Shown here: piece after piece, positions 35,216-49,204 of the stretch
Numbering within the stretch: position 1 is the stretch's first letter
How the letters are laid out: each line of letters starts with the position of its first letter
Source of the DNA: Kudoa neothunni
Taxonomy: Eukaryota > Cnidaria
DNA length: 64,000 nt
Direction of reading: 5' to 3'
Assembly (NCBI GenBank): GCA_964304625.1
Contig: OZ199840.1
Span: 310,001-374,000, forward strand
The notes under the pieces: model-generated
Databases searched by the model: none
What the model was told of the DNA's origin: nothing
Seen by the model: only the letters and a program-made list of their open reading frames with translations
Made by a program: the position numbers and the translations under genes

Positions 35216-38200
35216 ATGAAAATATCTGGATTTCTCTACCTTGTTCTAGGTATTTTTCTGGGTTAATATAATATCAATGTAAGTTTAGGTGTTATAATAT
35301 CAAGCATAACCAATGCTAATTCAAGTCCTCAAGCTACACCTGCAGCTCCAAGGAAGACGCTAAAATACCAGATTGTGAAAACTTCAGATGGTAACACAAA
35401 TGTAATTAAACTCAATCTTGGAGGCTCTGATTACGATGCCGGCCCAAAGTGCCGTATAATGCGATCCAACGAGGAGGAAATTTCAATTGCTACTAGTAGT
35501 ACACCAACAGCTGAGTTTAAAGACATCAATAGCTGCAGTGATAATGACCAAAATGAAGCTGCTACAAATAAATGCGTGGTCGGTTGTAATACCGATGTTA
35601 ACACTATTGAATACGATAAGCTGTCACCAAGAACCAAATACATTTACGTCTACGTAGGTGCTACCGTACAGGCTGTTACAGGGGAAGATGAAAAAAAAGG
35701 GGGGAAAGTATTCGGATATTCAATACGTAAATCAATTTAATTTAATATGAAAATCAATTTAATTTAGCATTATTGGCTAATCCACAAATTAGCGTGTCCA
35801 CGCACACAGGTAGTAGTGTCGTAAATAAGCTGAAATTCGCAGCAAAAACATGTGCACCTGTAGATTGTCCTATTTATTATAAAGACATAAAATATGATGA
35901 TGGTACCGCAGGGACCACTTGTGTTGAAGAAAATACTAAAAATATAGTTGATTATGATTTATTGTTACCTCATTACGAAGTGAGATGCGGAAAATATCCC
36001 AGTTTCTTTTACAATATGCCCAATCAATATATGAAGAAAACCATAGCAATTTATCAGCCTCAGTTTTATGCTGTTGCAAAAACTGGAGACAAAGTGGGAA
36101 TTAAATTCACTAATTCGCTATCATCTGAAATCTGTCTTTTCAGTCTTAAAAATGGTGAAAGTGCAGGAAATAATGAAAAATATACGTCCATTTGTGGTGG
36201 AACTGACAAGAGTTGTTATGCTCCATGTAAGTACGTCGAACTTAATGGCATTGCGAGGAAAAAGATTTATAAAATTTTAATCAAAACAAGGCATCACGAC
36301 ATTGAAGATACTAGTGGTGATTTGAAAGGTTACGAACAAATTAAATATGGTAATACTTACATTAAAGAGAATTTTTTATTATTTTCTTTAGCGATTACTG
36401 AACCAGAAGGTGGATTGCTTTCTTCTTACACCAATGTTGGCGTTACGTTTGATGGTACTGTATTTCAAGGAAAAACTAATCCAACATTCACTACGTGTAC
36501 TCTTAAACACTATTTGGCAGACATAATCAAATCAGGATCTCCAACTGAAACAACATGCGACACTAGCAGTAAAAGGGAAGAATCTAGTGATAATAAATGC
36601 AAAACTGATTGCTCAAAATTGGTAATTGAGGGACTTTCAGCAGGAAAAGCGTACGTGATTGAGATTACATTTGATGGAATTAATGATCCAAGTGGTTTTA
36701 AAGAACATATATTCATAAGAACAGGTAAATCAGTATATATATTTTATAAAATAACGAATTATATATAGCAAAGGGAACAGGTAAAGAGTATGGAACAACT
36801 GATCCTACAAAAACAGACACAACAGTCTCTCTTACAGCTATGGCTGGGCTTTCATCGGGAGAAAAGAAAGATGAACCTACTTGTGAGTATTTAATAAGTC
36901 CGACCGGATTAGATAGCTTTTTCCACGCGAAATGTAATGGCAACACCCCATGTAGAGGAATTTGCAGTGAACAAGTTACGATAGAAGACCTCGAGCCAAA
37001 CAAACCTTATGACATCAGGGTGATTGCACATAAGGATTACGACATAAAAGATTACACAAATATACAAACAGGTTATTGAAATTATAATTTACTCTTTAAA
37101 TTCTTAATAGCATTAACAACATTAACGATAACACACAAGATCACATTGGATGGTTTGTCATTGAAGGCAAGATTAAATTCCGTGGATCCAACTGCAACTT
37201 GTAGTTATGTCGTACAAAAGAAGACTGGTAACGATTACACAGACTATTACACATGTCCTGTGGTATCGAAAGTAACGACACCTGTTACCGCCCCAGTGGT
37301 ACCACCACCCCCTTCAGTTGCTCCTCCCAGTTTAAGTTCAGCAGGTCTCAACATAGCTAGAATTGTTGTGCCAATGGTAGCAGATGGTGGCCCAATGACA
37401 GCAGCGAAATCTTCTGTTCCGGGTACTCCAGATACACAGCTTGCTGATGTCGCGAACAGCACAAACACATGTTCTTCAAATCCCCTTTGCAGTTCCATAA
37501 CATTTCCCGAGTATGAAGCAGCAAATACATACAAAATTTTAGTCACAGCTATCGGAAAATCTTCACAACAAGAGCATATCATAGAACCAAGTATTACAAT
37601 TAATGCTTCAATTAATGTCTCTATTAAGAATTGTTTAAACGAAACTTATATTAGGTGCACCAAAAGTAAACCCAACTGACTCCTCAAAATTGATATCAGT
37701 CGTCATTACACGTGATGGGAACAGTTTCATTGTAACCACCACACTTCCAGCCACTATGAACGATAAATCAAAATGCAAATGGGAGTTACGTAACAGCAGT
37801 GTCAAGTCAAATGCGGTAGTAAAATCTTGCATGAGAAGAAACGTAGACAGATGTGCTGCCTTTGTGACCTGTAAAGAATTCAAAATAAATAATTTACCTG
37901 ATGGAAATGATTATTATTTGACTGTTTACAGTGTCGAAGATGATACAATTTTTGGCGGTGCTGACATTCAACAAGGTATATTATTTGTTACCAATATAAT
38001 TAAATGTTATATATCGTAGGAGCAAAGAGTAGCTCAGGGTGAGTTAAGTAATATTTTTTTATTTTATTAAATATTTTTTAGGAATAAAACCAAACTTATG
38101 TAAACATTTTTAAATGTTGATATTTGAATTAACTGATTTTAGAATCATTATTGCATGCGTTGCTGTGGTTGTGGTTATTGCAATAGTTGGCATCGTGGTA

Positions 38201-38221
38201 TTGAAGAAGAAAAGGGATTAA
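35216..38221 (+). CDS. Type I membrane protein with repeated four-cysteine FN3-like domains (intact copy D)
   Basis: There are nine exons: 35216-35249, 35289-35726, 35768-36349, 36392-36724, 36769-37071, 37111-37590, 37655-37975, 38020-38038 and 38143-38221. All introns are GT-AG; seven are phase 1 and the last is phase 2. The sum is 2589 nt, 862 residues, with no break. The signal peptide (MKISGFLYLVLGVIISSITNA) spans exons 1-2. Exons 2-7 each end in a module with C, C, C-x3-5-C, then about eight residues, then L-x5-Y-x-(I/L/V)-x-(I/V), as in LSPRTKYIYVYVG and LEPNKPYDIRVIA. That resembles the FN3 F strand. Exon 3 has an extra diverged module in front. Exon 6 has a Pro/Ala/Ser insert of about 70 residues. 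Exon 9 is a membrane helix (IIIACVAVVVVIAIVGIVVL) plus KKKRD. The family is unrecognised; a cell-surface role is inferred from topology. Confidence 0.85.
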
Positions 38222-38640
38222 ATTAATTTTTGTTAACTATAGTTTATAGGTAATATTTATTAATAAAATTTTTCGATCACGTAACATTATTTGATATTTT
38301 GAATCATTAGTTGAATTTATTGTTTTTTAAAATTTGCATGAGGCTTTTGAGAGGAAATATGATCTCCGATATTTTTTTACAATTAAAGTAAACAACCAAT
38401 TTTCCGTAATCCTCTCGGGATCATGGAAAAGTTACTGAAAATGCGTCAGTGATGTATTTTCCGTAACTTTCCGCGTGCGCCACAATTAAAAAAACAAACC
38501 TGTTTTAAAAAAAATTCATTTCATTTATACAATCATCTACCTTTATTTAAACAATATGTTATTTTATGTTAAATTTAATTATATTTTTAAATGTGTATGC
38601 TGTAATTTTATGATGTGAATTCATTATTTCGTTCGGATAA
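38222..38640. other. 3' flank of surface gene D
   Basis: Up to about 38400 it is the reverse complement of the flank next to the other two copies. AATAAA-like signals are present (AATAAAAT at about 38262), possibly for polyadenylation. Confidence 0.5.
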
Positions 38641-39310
38641 TCAATTCCTCTCTGTAGTATATTTTTTCTGCATGTTTAAACATTTAAACGAATCTTTTGA
38701 TGATATAAATTCTACCACACGTTCATCTTCATTATCAAAATATATAGATTCAATAATCAAAAGAGTAAGCTTATCAAAGTGTTTTGATGTAGGCATATTG
38801 ATTTCCTTTTTAATAATCTCGGAATCTCCAGCTGAGAATTCTTTATTGCTAAAATTAATATTTGATGAACGCTCGCATTCATGGGCTGCAGGAAACCCAT
38901 ATTTCCTGAAACAATTAAATACAATATCCTTTGAAACAGCGTCCCAAGGTTCTTTAATTACTAACAATGTTTTAAGCGAATCTTGGGAGGATGTATTTAT
39001 ATCACTGTCAATTGCAGCAATATTGTTTTCCATTGAATTATTTTTGTAATTTAATAGGAATAAGAAAATGATTCTATGGTCTAATAGTTGCAAAACGCCA
39101 GTTGAATTTTTTGTAAGTAATATAAGAGAGACATTGGACAAATGAATTTCGGCGTAGCAAGTGGCATTATTAAGAAGTAGCAAAACTTTCTTGTATTTCG
39201 TTTTGAATACATTGTCAAAATTAGAAGGATATTTGTTAAATGTTTCCCAAATTATCTATTCTTTCCTTTTTGATTTGTATTTTACTATAAATATTTTAGA
39301 ATTTTTAAAA
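38641..39310 (-). pseudogene. Tigger-like transposase fragment
   Basis: Minus-strand reading gives KVLLLLNNATCY (second Asp region, with Asn in place of Asp), then LSNVSLILLTKNSTGVLQLL, then KEPWDAVSKDIVFNCFRKYG and an acidic tail. The first-Asp half is missing and stops lie upstream of 39183. The catalytic Asp-to-Asn change and the truncation make it dead. It is related to, but not the same as, the fragment at 31346-32325. Confidence 0.75.
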
Positions 39311-40280
39311 CAACACGGTTTTTGTGATTCCCAATCACAAGAGATTCAATGAAAACTTCAGTCATAGATACATGTCGCAAACAGTAATTATTTTTTCGAT
39401 TTTTTTTCTATCGACAAAACATGGCTTTAAAAATAATGGACCTCTATGTTGTTAATAAAATAATGCAGTTGCGTCAAGGTTATGGATACAGTCATCGTTG
39501 TTACCTTTGACTTATTCATTTTAGATTAGCAATTTCCTACAAAACATTAGCCAACATAAGCAGCATCACTATAGGTAGTGATATTCTTAAATTCCATCGT
39601 GATTTAAAACCAATAAATCAATTAGGGGTCATTACTATGCTTAGGTTCAATTCTTTTGTTAATTGGTTTTATTTATGTATATCATGAGCAGATAGTTCAA
39701 TTTTTTGTTCTCTCAAGTAATTCACCCAGTTATATACTAAAGATCAATGTCGTGATTTGAACATGTTTTAAATTTTTTCTCCCTGAAAAAGTCAAGCCAG
39801 TTTATAAAACTCTCTCTCTTCCAAATCAAGATGATATCTAGAGTAGAAATAGAAAGAAGCTTAAATTTACGAAAAGTATTTTTTTATAATACTGTTTAGT
39901 ATATTTTAAAAAAATCAATAAATTTATATTTTGGTATTATTATTTCCCCATTTTTAAATTTTCCAAATATTATAAATGTAAAAAAAGGCACATAACTAAA
40001 TCCGCCAAAAGCTGAAAAGTTTTGTAAAATCGGTTAAGCGCTAATAATAGGAAAAAACCACTTTCCAATGTTAAATTTTTAAAATTGTTGTAAATTATCA
40101 TTAAAACCATCAATAAAATATATGGTTTAAAATAGTAAAATAATATTTTAAAGGAAGTGTCTGAAATTACCGAAAATCGGTTACCTACTGTATATACACA
40201 TTTCTTTTTTGGGGAAATTTAGGATTAAGGGATTATGCATGGATTAGTGCTGGTGCACACCACCAGCACTGCCTAAATTA
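39311..40280. other. Intergenic AT-rich stretch
   Basis: Nothing recognised, apart from a short perfect inverted repeat GTGCTGGTG/CACCAGCAC near 40248-40268. Confidence 0.5.
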
Positions 40281-41723
40281 ATATTTCCTACAAATTTTAC
40301 ACCCGTATCTCCATCCTAATTTCCCCGTTCGCTTCGCATCCTCTCTTCCACATGAATGTCAAGACTCAATTATACTTTTTATTTAAGTGTAAAAATATCT
40401 CAATGAAAAATTTCTTATAACTAAAATTTTTATTATTTTTCTTTATATTTTAACATCAAATTTTCTCAAATACTTATAAAATAAATTAATACCAAAATGT
40501 TTTGGTTAATTAAATTTTCTATGCATAATTGAAAACGGATGAACATTATCTTTTCACTACTCATGACTTAACATTCAATGATTGAAGCTATTATTCATTC
40601 CAGCTTATATATACCATTTTTAAGGAAGGTAATAAATAATTCTACTAAATTATGTTATTATAATTATTCCAAAATATTCAATTAAAAAAATAAATATAAA
40701 CGTAATACTAATGTATAAAAAAGTATGGTCGTTTAAATAAGTTCTGTACTTAAAGGTGAAAATGAAATGAGCTAATCAAAAATATCCTATTCGTATAGTT
40801 CACATGAAACATTATTTAAAAATTAAATGTTATTTAGTATTTATTTGATCTGGCGGTTCTCTTGCTCTCGCTGGGTTTTCATAAGTAATTTAATGTAGGA
40901 CCTTTTGTTGGGCTATGAAACTTGAAAATCGTTTTCAGAGTTTAATGAATTCCAACACTTATTATTTGTATTTAATGAAGTCGATAAACTTGTTTCATAT
41001 GTTATCCTGTGATGAATAAATCTAGCGGCTTCCTTATTCTATATTGACTCATATGTTAATTAAATTTTGAGGCTGTGGGTTAATAAAAATTCAGTAGATC
41101 CAAAAATATGTCTTCTAAATATACTTGAATAAAAATAACTAATATGTATTGTTAAAATTGGTATTCATTTAATTATGTGTATAAATGAATGCTTTGATCC
41201 TTGTTTTACCTATACTCTAAAGAACAAATTAACATAGATTTACGTCATAAGAAAATTACAAATTCGAAAGTAAAACTTTGAACGTAAAATAATAAAAACT
41301 ATACCGTTAAATGATGGATCTCAAATTTAGACAGAAGACAAATTTAAAGTATATCGTGGTTTTATTTTCGTGGATTTAGATTATTCCTAAGTAGACAAAA
41401 ATGTTGACAACCTAATTAAAGCTTAATCATATAAATATGTTATTATGAAAGATAATAAAGTTACGATTTTACATGAAAATAGCGGTAGTTAGACTCTGTA
41501 AGCTAAACAGGCTTAATATTAACTATTATCTTACTGCGCTATTAGCTAGAATCAAACAGAATAAATCATCGAATCTAATATCAAAACAATCAGAAATATT
41601 ATTGTACATTACGTCCTTACATGATTTAAACGGAAACTAACGGAAATTATGAAATGAATAAGCTAAGATTAATTTTTAAATTTATTCTAGAATGACTCCC
41701 GCATCTCCCGTACTGAAACACTG
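40281..41723 (+). repeat. Non-coding 1.4-kb repeat, copy R2
   Basis: Full-length match to R1 (32890-34372). The right end is clear (TACTGAAACACTG at 41711-41723); the left end is worn. No ORF. Confidence 0.8.
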
Positions 41724-42346
41724 GCCTAAAGTATTCTCATATTGTCGCGAAGAGGAGATAAGCTCATAAAATAATTTGATATAGTCACTTCCACCAAGTT
41801 AATTTAATATATGCAATAATCTGTCTGTCAGCTTTTTGTTTTTCTCGTTATTATTAATTTCATACATTTTTGTTCCATTATGTATTTAAATGAAATCATT
41901 ACAGATCAAGCTGCAATTTGAGTCGATTCATGGGGACTATCGGAAGAAGCCGTATATATAAAATAAAATGTGCAAAATGCATTATTAATGAAAGTACCAT
42001 TCATTAATTGTTTATATAGATATATATTTTATGAAAGTTTTAAAAATAAATTTTAGCGCGAAATAATCTGACAGGGAACAGCCTCTCAAATGGTTTCCAT
42101 ACAATTTGTGTAAATCTCATCCGTTCTTTTTAAATCGGTTTTATGTAAATTAATTTCAAATTGGTAACCATTCAGAGAAAAATCTTCCTACTTATTCAAA
42201 TCATAGAACACTTTTCCATAATATTCCGTATATTTTCTATCGTAGGTTAATCTCGACCGTAAGTAATTTTCTGGATAATACTAGATATTTGTCAATTCCA
42301 TCGACAATCCAACAAGATTAGCCGACTTAAATTCATCCTCGGTGTT
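41724..42346. other. Intergenic AT-rich stretch before copy B
   Basis: Nothing recognised. Copy B homology is visible from 42347 only because copy A is cut by the window edge; it may extend further left. Confidence 0.5.
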
Positions 42347-43936
42347 ATTGCTTCCTAAAAAAATAAGACCCATCATTTTTTGACAAACAAACTAGGAGAG
42401 CCAATTTTCCATCGTGAGAGTTTAAGCGCTCTGAGTGAATTCTACAGATATATTTCATTCAATCAAGTAAAGGGTACTCTGAACCGATACACAGTAGTTT
42501 ATATATACATATGGATCGATTTAATAGTCTTTTCTCATTGATATTAAAATAAATTAAGGCCAAGATCTGTTTTAATGATAAATGCTACTCTTTAAAAATT
42601 CCCCATTTCTGACAAAATATTTTTTTTGCGAATGCTGAAAAGAACATGCATGAATTATATTTATTATTGTGATTGATCATATAAATATCTGATAAGCATT
42701 TATAATACTTTTTAAACTTTAGCTAGAGTTTTAGATTTTTTAACAAGTTAATAAATTTTTTAAAATTATTTTTCGATAAAAACAAGTCTTGTAACAACAT
42801 AAGATCTATATTAACTAATGAAAACTCCATTTTTGAAACCGATTCGCGATTTCTTTTGATAGTCCTCGATAAACCGCCCAACCTGCAATTTAGCTATCAT
42901 TACAGTTCGATTTATTATCTTTTTCTATGTATGCGTTCGGATCAGTTGATATATCTCTGTTCATTATTAGTTCGTCATGATGTCTTCGTCCATCAGTCGC
43001 AATAACAAACGTAAATGCAGTAAATAACAAACAGTAGATCACTAACTAAAAGCTAACAAGGTTAACCCCCGCCGAGTAAACTCCGTCCTCTGAATAGCCA
43101 AACAAATGATTAACGACATTCACGATAATTATCACACGCCGTACTCAGGTGAAATCTAATTTTTTAATCTGTTAGATTATTGTTTATAATTAGAGACCGT
43201 AATTTTCGACGACTATTTTTAAAAAATTTGACGATTATTTTAAACTCGCGCATGCGTGGCATTAAACTTTATTATCGAGCTAATGTCAATGAAATAAACA
43301 TGAATATAATTTTCTATAAAATTTATCCTTAGAATATAATAATTAATGCATTCCCATTCATTCAAACGCTAGATTCACTGTATAACTTTTGAGAAAATTC
43401 ATTCCACGTCTGTAGATGATAGCGATGTATGCACCGAATCTTGACCCACCCTAGATAATATGGAGTATTTCGATTTGTTAATTCTCTAAAATCCAGGTTC
43501 TATCATTTTATCGTTTCAATAAAGTGAGAATTTCGACAACTCTTGCTGTGGAATTTCTCGTTGATCGATGTTACCAAATTTTGGTATATTTTTTAGATCA
43601 ATTTCCTAATTTTAATCTGTTTATTCGCCCATATAACTGTCAAATCATCTGCTTTTTCTGTCCACAATGAAAAGAAAAAGTGATTGACGAATTATCTCGA
43701 TTATAGTTGAAAACGTAATAATATTTTAAAAATTCGACGCTTTTTGACGTTTATCGATTTTAATCTAAAGTTACGGTCTTTATTTATAACCCTTATGAGA
43801 ATTATAAATGTTTCTATACTGCCCTTAGATAGTTTTACCAGTCTTAGTACGCAGTTACGCGATATTTAATGCAAAATAAAAAAGGAACGTCGCAAAAATT
43901 TGCTTTCATACTTCTGATGACCATGGTATAGTATAG

Positions 43937-46205
43937 TTAACCTTCCAAATAAAATGGAGTAGAAATCTCTCCCACGTAATGTTCGAAGTCATTTTTTGAC
44001 CTTATAAATAAAAGATCAATGTTTAAAATTCAGTCTAATCTTGTAACCTATTTTATAGTATAAATATAAGGAATAAATAGGTGTGTCAGTTAAATATAAA
44101 AAATTTTATTTCAACAATACCTTCCAAGTGAAAATGGGATAGAAATCTACCCCAGCCTTTTTTTGTTAAAGTAGTTTGAAATATAATGTTATATAATATT
44201 AATTAGTTTTTATAAATTCTATCGATTAGATATCGAGTAATTCAAGAAACTTTATTATTAACTCACTGGCGCACATGCTCTCCTCTGGTTTTGTGTGCGA
44301 TGAGTTCGTGCGAATTCACTGAAAGTTGTTCAAACTCCGACTCATCGGGCACTTATTACGGTCTTTGGATGAAGAATCTTCAGATAGACGCGATTTTTAT
44401 ATAAATATTCCAATCAACAATCTTATTGAAAAGAATGGGACATTATGGGAGACTGAAGCTCCATTATCTACTCGAACACCAGCCGAAAACCACTTGTATA
44501 ATCGTTTCGGCATTTCAACCTTCATAAAACAGAATATTAACTCGATGGTCGATACATTTCGGATATTCTTCAATCAATAAATGTACGACCTGATTTTAAA
44601 ATACACGAATCAATCTGGACCCCACATTTATGGTGATACGTAGATACAACTAGACGCGTTTATTTGTTGTTTGTTAGTGATGGGTGTCCACAAAAATAAC
44701 CAAGAACCGTTAAAAGAATTGCTTAATCCTGAAGAGGGTAGAAAAGTATACCGTGATTTGTTTTCTCTCAATAGATTCTGTCAAATCATGCGTTCCCCTC
44801 ATTATGATGACACAGAAACAAGAGAAGTAAGGAAGGCTGGGACTAATTTTGCCATATACGTGAGATTTGGGGAAGTTGGATAGATTTATTTGCTTCACGT
44901 TTCCGCCCATACGAGGATATTTGCAGTGATGAGTAACTTGTTGTTTTTGGGCGTTGTTGTAAATTCAAACAATATATGCCAATGAAACCCCCCAAGTGTG
45001 GGATAAAATTTCTCTTGTTAGTGGATCATCCTCTATCGACTTATGTATCCAATATATGTCTATATCCGGGAAAGCGTAGTTGTGACGCTGTAAGAGCTAC
45101 AAATGCAGGCAAAGAAATCGTGTTACATTTGATAGAGCCCTTCAAGGTTCGGGACGAAATTTGATATGCGATAATTTTTTTACGTCTGTAGGATTGACGG
45201 ATAAATTGTTGACCCAACAAATTACATTGGTGGGAAAAATATGCTCTAATAAACGAGAGATTCCAACTTATTTGAGGCCCACTGGAGCAAACATCGTAAA
45301 TTCTTCTCTTTTTGTTGTTAAAAACAAAAAGATGATATTGTGATATTTGACAAAGAAAAACAAGCATATTTATATGCTCTGTACTTCTTCATCAAATACA
45401 AACATAGCTGATGAACCACCACATAAGCCAGAAGTTAAAACTAATAACAACTCACTCAAGGATGGAGTTGATACCATCACGAGAATGTTGACATCCTTTA
45501 TTGTAAAAAGGACCACCAGACGTTGGTCTCATGTATTTTTCAACGCGTTAGAAATCTCGTTGATCAATGCTTTCTGTATTCATAAGGAAATATTTAATTC
45601 TGCGAATCTACTGAGGAGAGATTTTGTTAAAAAATGGCCGAAGAAATGATCTCCCCATGATATCTAAGAATTGCCAATATGTGAATAATGTTCCACTAAT
45701 TCGAAGAACAGGCACAATTAGTCAAACCAACCAAAATAATGGAAGATGTCAATTGCTTGGAAGCAACGACGGCATAAAAACTGTCAATGGATGTGATGTT
45801 TTCTCTGCGTTTTCCTGTAAAAAAAACATTTTTGACATGTTTCAAGAAATAACACCATTTTCTCGTCATATTTGTTGATTCTTGTGTAAATATTACATTT
45901 ATTAGTGCGCGATAAACTGACAAAAAATATTTTGCGTTAAAAGAATATCTTCAAGTTAAACAAGTAAATTTACTGTTGATAAGACAAGCGCGTACAGTGA
46001 AAAGCACTAAGTACTTTATAATCGGCGCACGGGGCTAATAATAATGTTGCTTGAATTATTTGAAATCAATTCAATAGAATTTATTAAACTATTTGAGATT
46101 ATATAACTTTATATTTCAAGAAATTTTAGAAACAAAAATCTTGGGTAGATTTCTACACCATTTTTACTTGGAAGGTGTAAATTTTCGTGTGACCCAGAAG
46201 GTTAA
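43937..46205 (+). mobile_element. Decayed piggyBac transposon, copy B
   Basis: TTAA at 43937 and at 46202 bound it. The ends, and most of the stops and frame changes in the transposase, are the same as in copy A. It lacks the 27-bp and 15-bp tandem additions of copy A. Transposase pieces run from about 44305 to 45878. The open frames at 45347-45878 are identical to copy A at protein level. Confidence 0.85.
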
Positions 46206-46560
46206 AGTTGAAATGAACAAAAAAGTTAAGCTCTGATGTCTATGATATTGTGATATAATTAGAGTTACGAATATCTAAAAAAATTCTGCTCCAAAAAGAA
46301 TAAACCTGAAAGTGTGTTTACTACTACATTCCCAGTCATTTTGTAAGTATTTATCGATACCTTCTTTCTCTTAATAGGATGGCCTTTTTCCAAAATGTTT
46401 TTTACCGCGATTAAATATTAATAATTAATTTTAAAAATATAGTATAGTATTTAATTCTTTATATGTTGTCGCATGTTTTTCTAAACGTTAGAATTAGTCG
46501 TATACATTGTTTTCGTGGTGGAATAAAATATAAAAATATAATGTGTGTAGTATCGTTACT

Positions 46561-47241
46561 ATGAGCATTATTGCAGGCGCTAACATTAGCGCAATGGCGA
46601 ATTTGAATCTTTTGGAGGGAAATGATGTGAACTCTTGGATGACCAAATTTGATATGGTCATGCTCCATAGAAAGATTTCCAAGGAGAGATAGACGCTAGA
46701 GCTCCTTGTTTTATTGGCATCACCTGTCTTTTCAGTCATCCAGGTGACTGGTTTTGGTATTCAAACTCCATATGAAACTATAAAAGAGTTTCTAAAAGGT
46801 ATATATGGAACAATCAAAGATACATTTGTGTCCCAACGAGAATTCTACACATGTGTTCAAAATGAAACTCAGAGTTCAGTTGAGTTCGCGGAAGATATGC
46901 GAGGGAAGGAAAAGAGGCTTATCCAATGATACCTCATGTACAGCTCGACGAAATACCAAAGAATCAATTTGTTTACGGTTTAGCATCTGCAGAAACGAGG
47001 AAGAGCTTGTTGGTGACAGATCCGTCATGTTTAAACGAAACGATGGTTTTTGCTCAAAAGTTAGAATTGGCTGTAAAAAAAGTTGATATTATTGATGAAA
47101 AAAACTTGTGACTCAATTGGTATTTTTTTAAAAAGAACGATATGCTGAACAAAATATTGAGCGGATTGAAATCGTTGGAAAATAGAAAGAAACGAGATAA
47201 ATGTTATAATTGTGGTAAGCTTGGTCATTGTAAACACAGCT
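46561..47241 (+). mobile_element. Retroelement gag fossil, copy B
   Basis: Near-identical twin of 4310-4990, a Gypsy-like gag remnant with a CCHC knuckle at its 3' end. Isolated and broken in several places. Confidence 0.7.
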
Positions 47242-47684
47242 TCTATCAAATTTCCAAGACAAGTATGCTCTAATAATTTGATTGATTGTTATTTAGTTAT
47301 TTGCTTTATAACATACAAAATTAATGGAAATAGAATTAATCTTATAATCTTTGTGCATGTACCATTGTTGTGGAATGAAACGCTATCATATTAATTCAGA
47401 ATTATTACCTTAAAATGCTAAATAAAATAAATGATTGATATAATTTTGATTGTAAATAATAAGTATAATATTTTCGATCATTTCTGAAGCTCTTCTTAAG
47501 CCAAAATTACTACTGGATAATTTTCAGCCTTAATCGTTATTGGTTTTTAACAACAATAGGTGTACGCGATTCATTGATAATGATAGTTCGAACCCGATTA
47601 AGAATTAATGAATAAAATTATTCACGAATTACCTAACACAACTATAATCTACCTTTTATATTAAGAAATTAAATTAACCCGAGT

Positions 47685-49204
47685 ATGAAGTTTTACTTAA
47701 CAATCTTCATCTATATTATTTTAACCTTCATACCTTTTTCTTCTCTAAATAGTAATTCAACTTTATAAAAACTCCATTCTCAATAATTTTAGAAAGTACC
47801 AAATATGAATTTAGTAATGAAAAAAATTATAGAATACCGTTAAGATTATATCCTATAAGATATTATCTTGATAAAACGACAGCTACATGCAAAAAATTTG
47901 AGTACAGAGGAGCTGGTGGGATTAACTTCAATAATTTTGCGTCACTAGAAGAATGCAACAAAGAATGTACTCTTACACTTTATTATTTATATATATGATG
48001 AATTAGTTGAATATGACTATGCGAGCCGTGTTGATGTTTGCACAGATAGTAATACTTCTACAGAAGAACTTAATAACAATGGGGACGAAGATTTCAACGT
48101 TTGTGAAAAAACTCTCCTCACCAGATATTATTTCAAAAAAGGCACTGGTACTGAGGCAGGAGAATGCAAACCATATAATTATAAGGGATGTAATGAGCCT
48201 AAATATTCGTTTCCAAGTGAAGATGCATGCAAGGGCATGTGCACAAGTAATGTATTATTCATTTGTGGTATTTTTAATTTAAAATAGCGAAAGTATCACC
48301 GCTCCCAAAACCAAACAAGGTTGACTGCGAAGTGGGTGCGATTTTAACCTCAACTGCAACGGGTGCAGAAAGAGAAATCAAGATCGTACGTGACAGTGAA
48401 AAGTCTACATGTGTCCATGCGATAGTAGACAAAACAAATGGATTACGTGGTGTCTTCGAGTCATTTTCTCAATGCCAAAAGAAGTGTCACGGTAATAAAA
48501 ATAAATTAATTAAATAAGATTAATAAATGAATTTAGTTGGTGCCGTCGCAACTAAAAGATGCGAATCTGCCCCATATCAACCAACAACTGAAGGGCACAT
48601 AACAACTAAATATTATTATAATTCAAAAAATAAATTCTGTATGCAAATGTTGGCGGTCGATATTGAAGTAGATTCAACCAAAAATTATTTCGATACTGCT
48701 GGAGAATGTATTAGTGCCTGTCCAGCTCGTATGTTTCTGTTATAACCTAAATTATATTATTTAATTTTTAAAGTTAACGACGATCCAACAGAAACCAATT
48801 TTCCCGATATATCCCCCGTATGCAGCGAACCAAAAGAATCTGGTAATGGAAATGAAGCAAGCACACTGCCAAGATGGTACTATAATGATACACAAAAGGC
48901 GTGTAAACGATTTGCATATACTGGAATTGGTGGAAACGCGAACAACTTTGAAAGCGAAGCTCTTTGCAATTACATTTGCATTGAAGGAATGATTGAAGTT
49001 ACTTTACGCGAACTAACAACTACTCCGGCAACTACAACTGAGACTACTACAACTTCTACGAGTGACGACGAATCTGAATCAACCTCTTCTGATACCCTTC
49101 CTGATTCACCAGTGGCTGAGGATCTCGATAACCACGAAGATACAACAAGTGAGCACGATCTAGCTGAAGCAGCGGAGGAAATCGAACAGCCGGATGAAGA
49201 ATAA
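47685..49204 (+). CDS. Secreted protein with five degenerate Kunitz-type domains, copy B
   Basis: The exons are 47685-47751, 47793-47966, 48007-48246, 48288-48491, 48537-48728 and 48774-49204, again 1308 nt and 435 residues with phase 1 introns only. All exon lengths equal those of copy A; the length changes between copies fall in introns. Signal peptide and domain 1 are the same. Replacements cluster in domain 2 (CEKTLLTRYYF against CEKSPITRYYF; STEELNNNGDED against STDDLSNNGNED) and in the acidic Thr/Ser tail. The cysteine losses are those described for copy A. Both copies are open, unlike the surface gene carried in the same unit. AATAAA follows at 49240. Confidence 0.85.
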
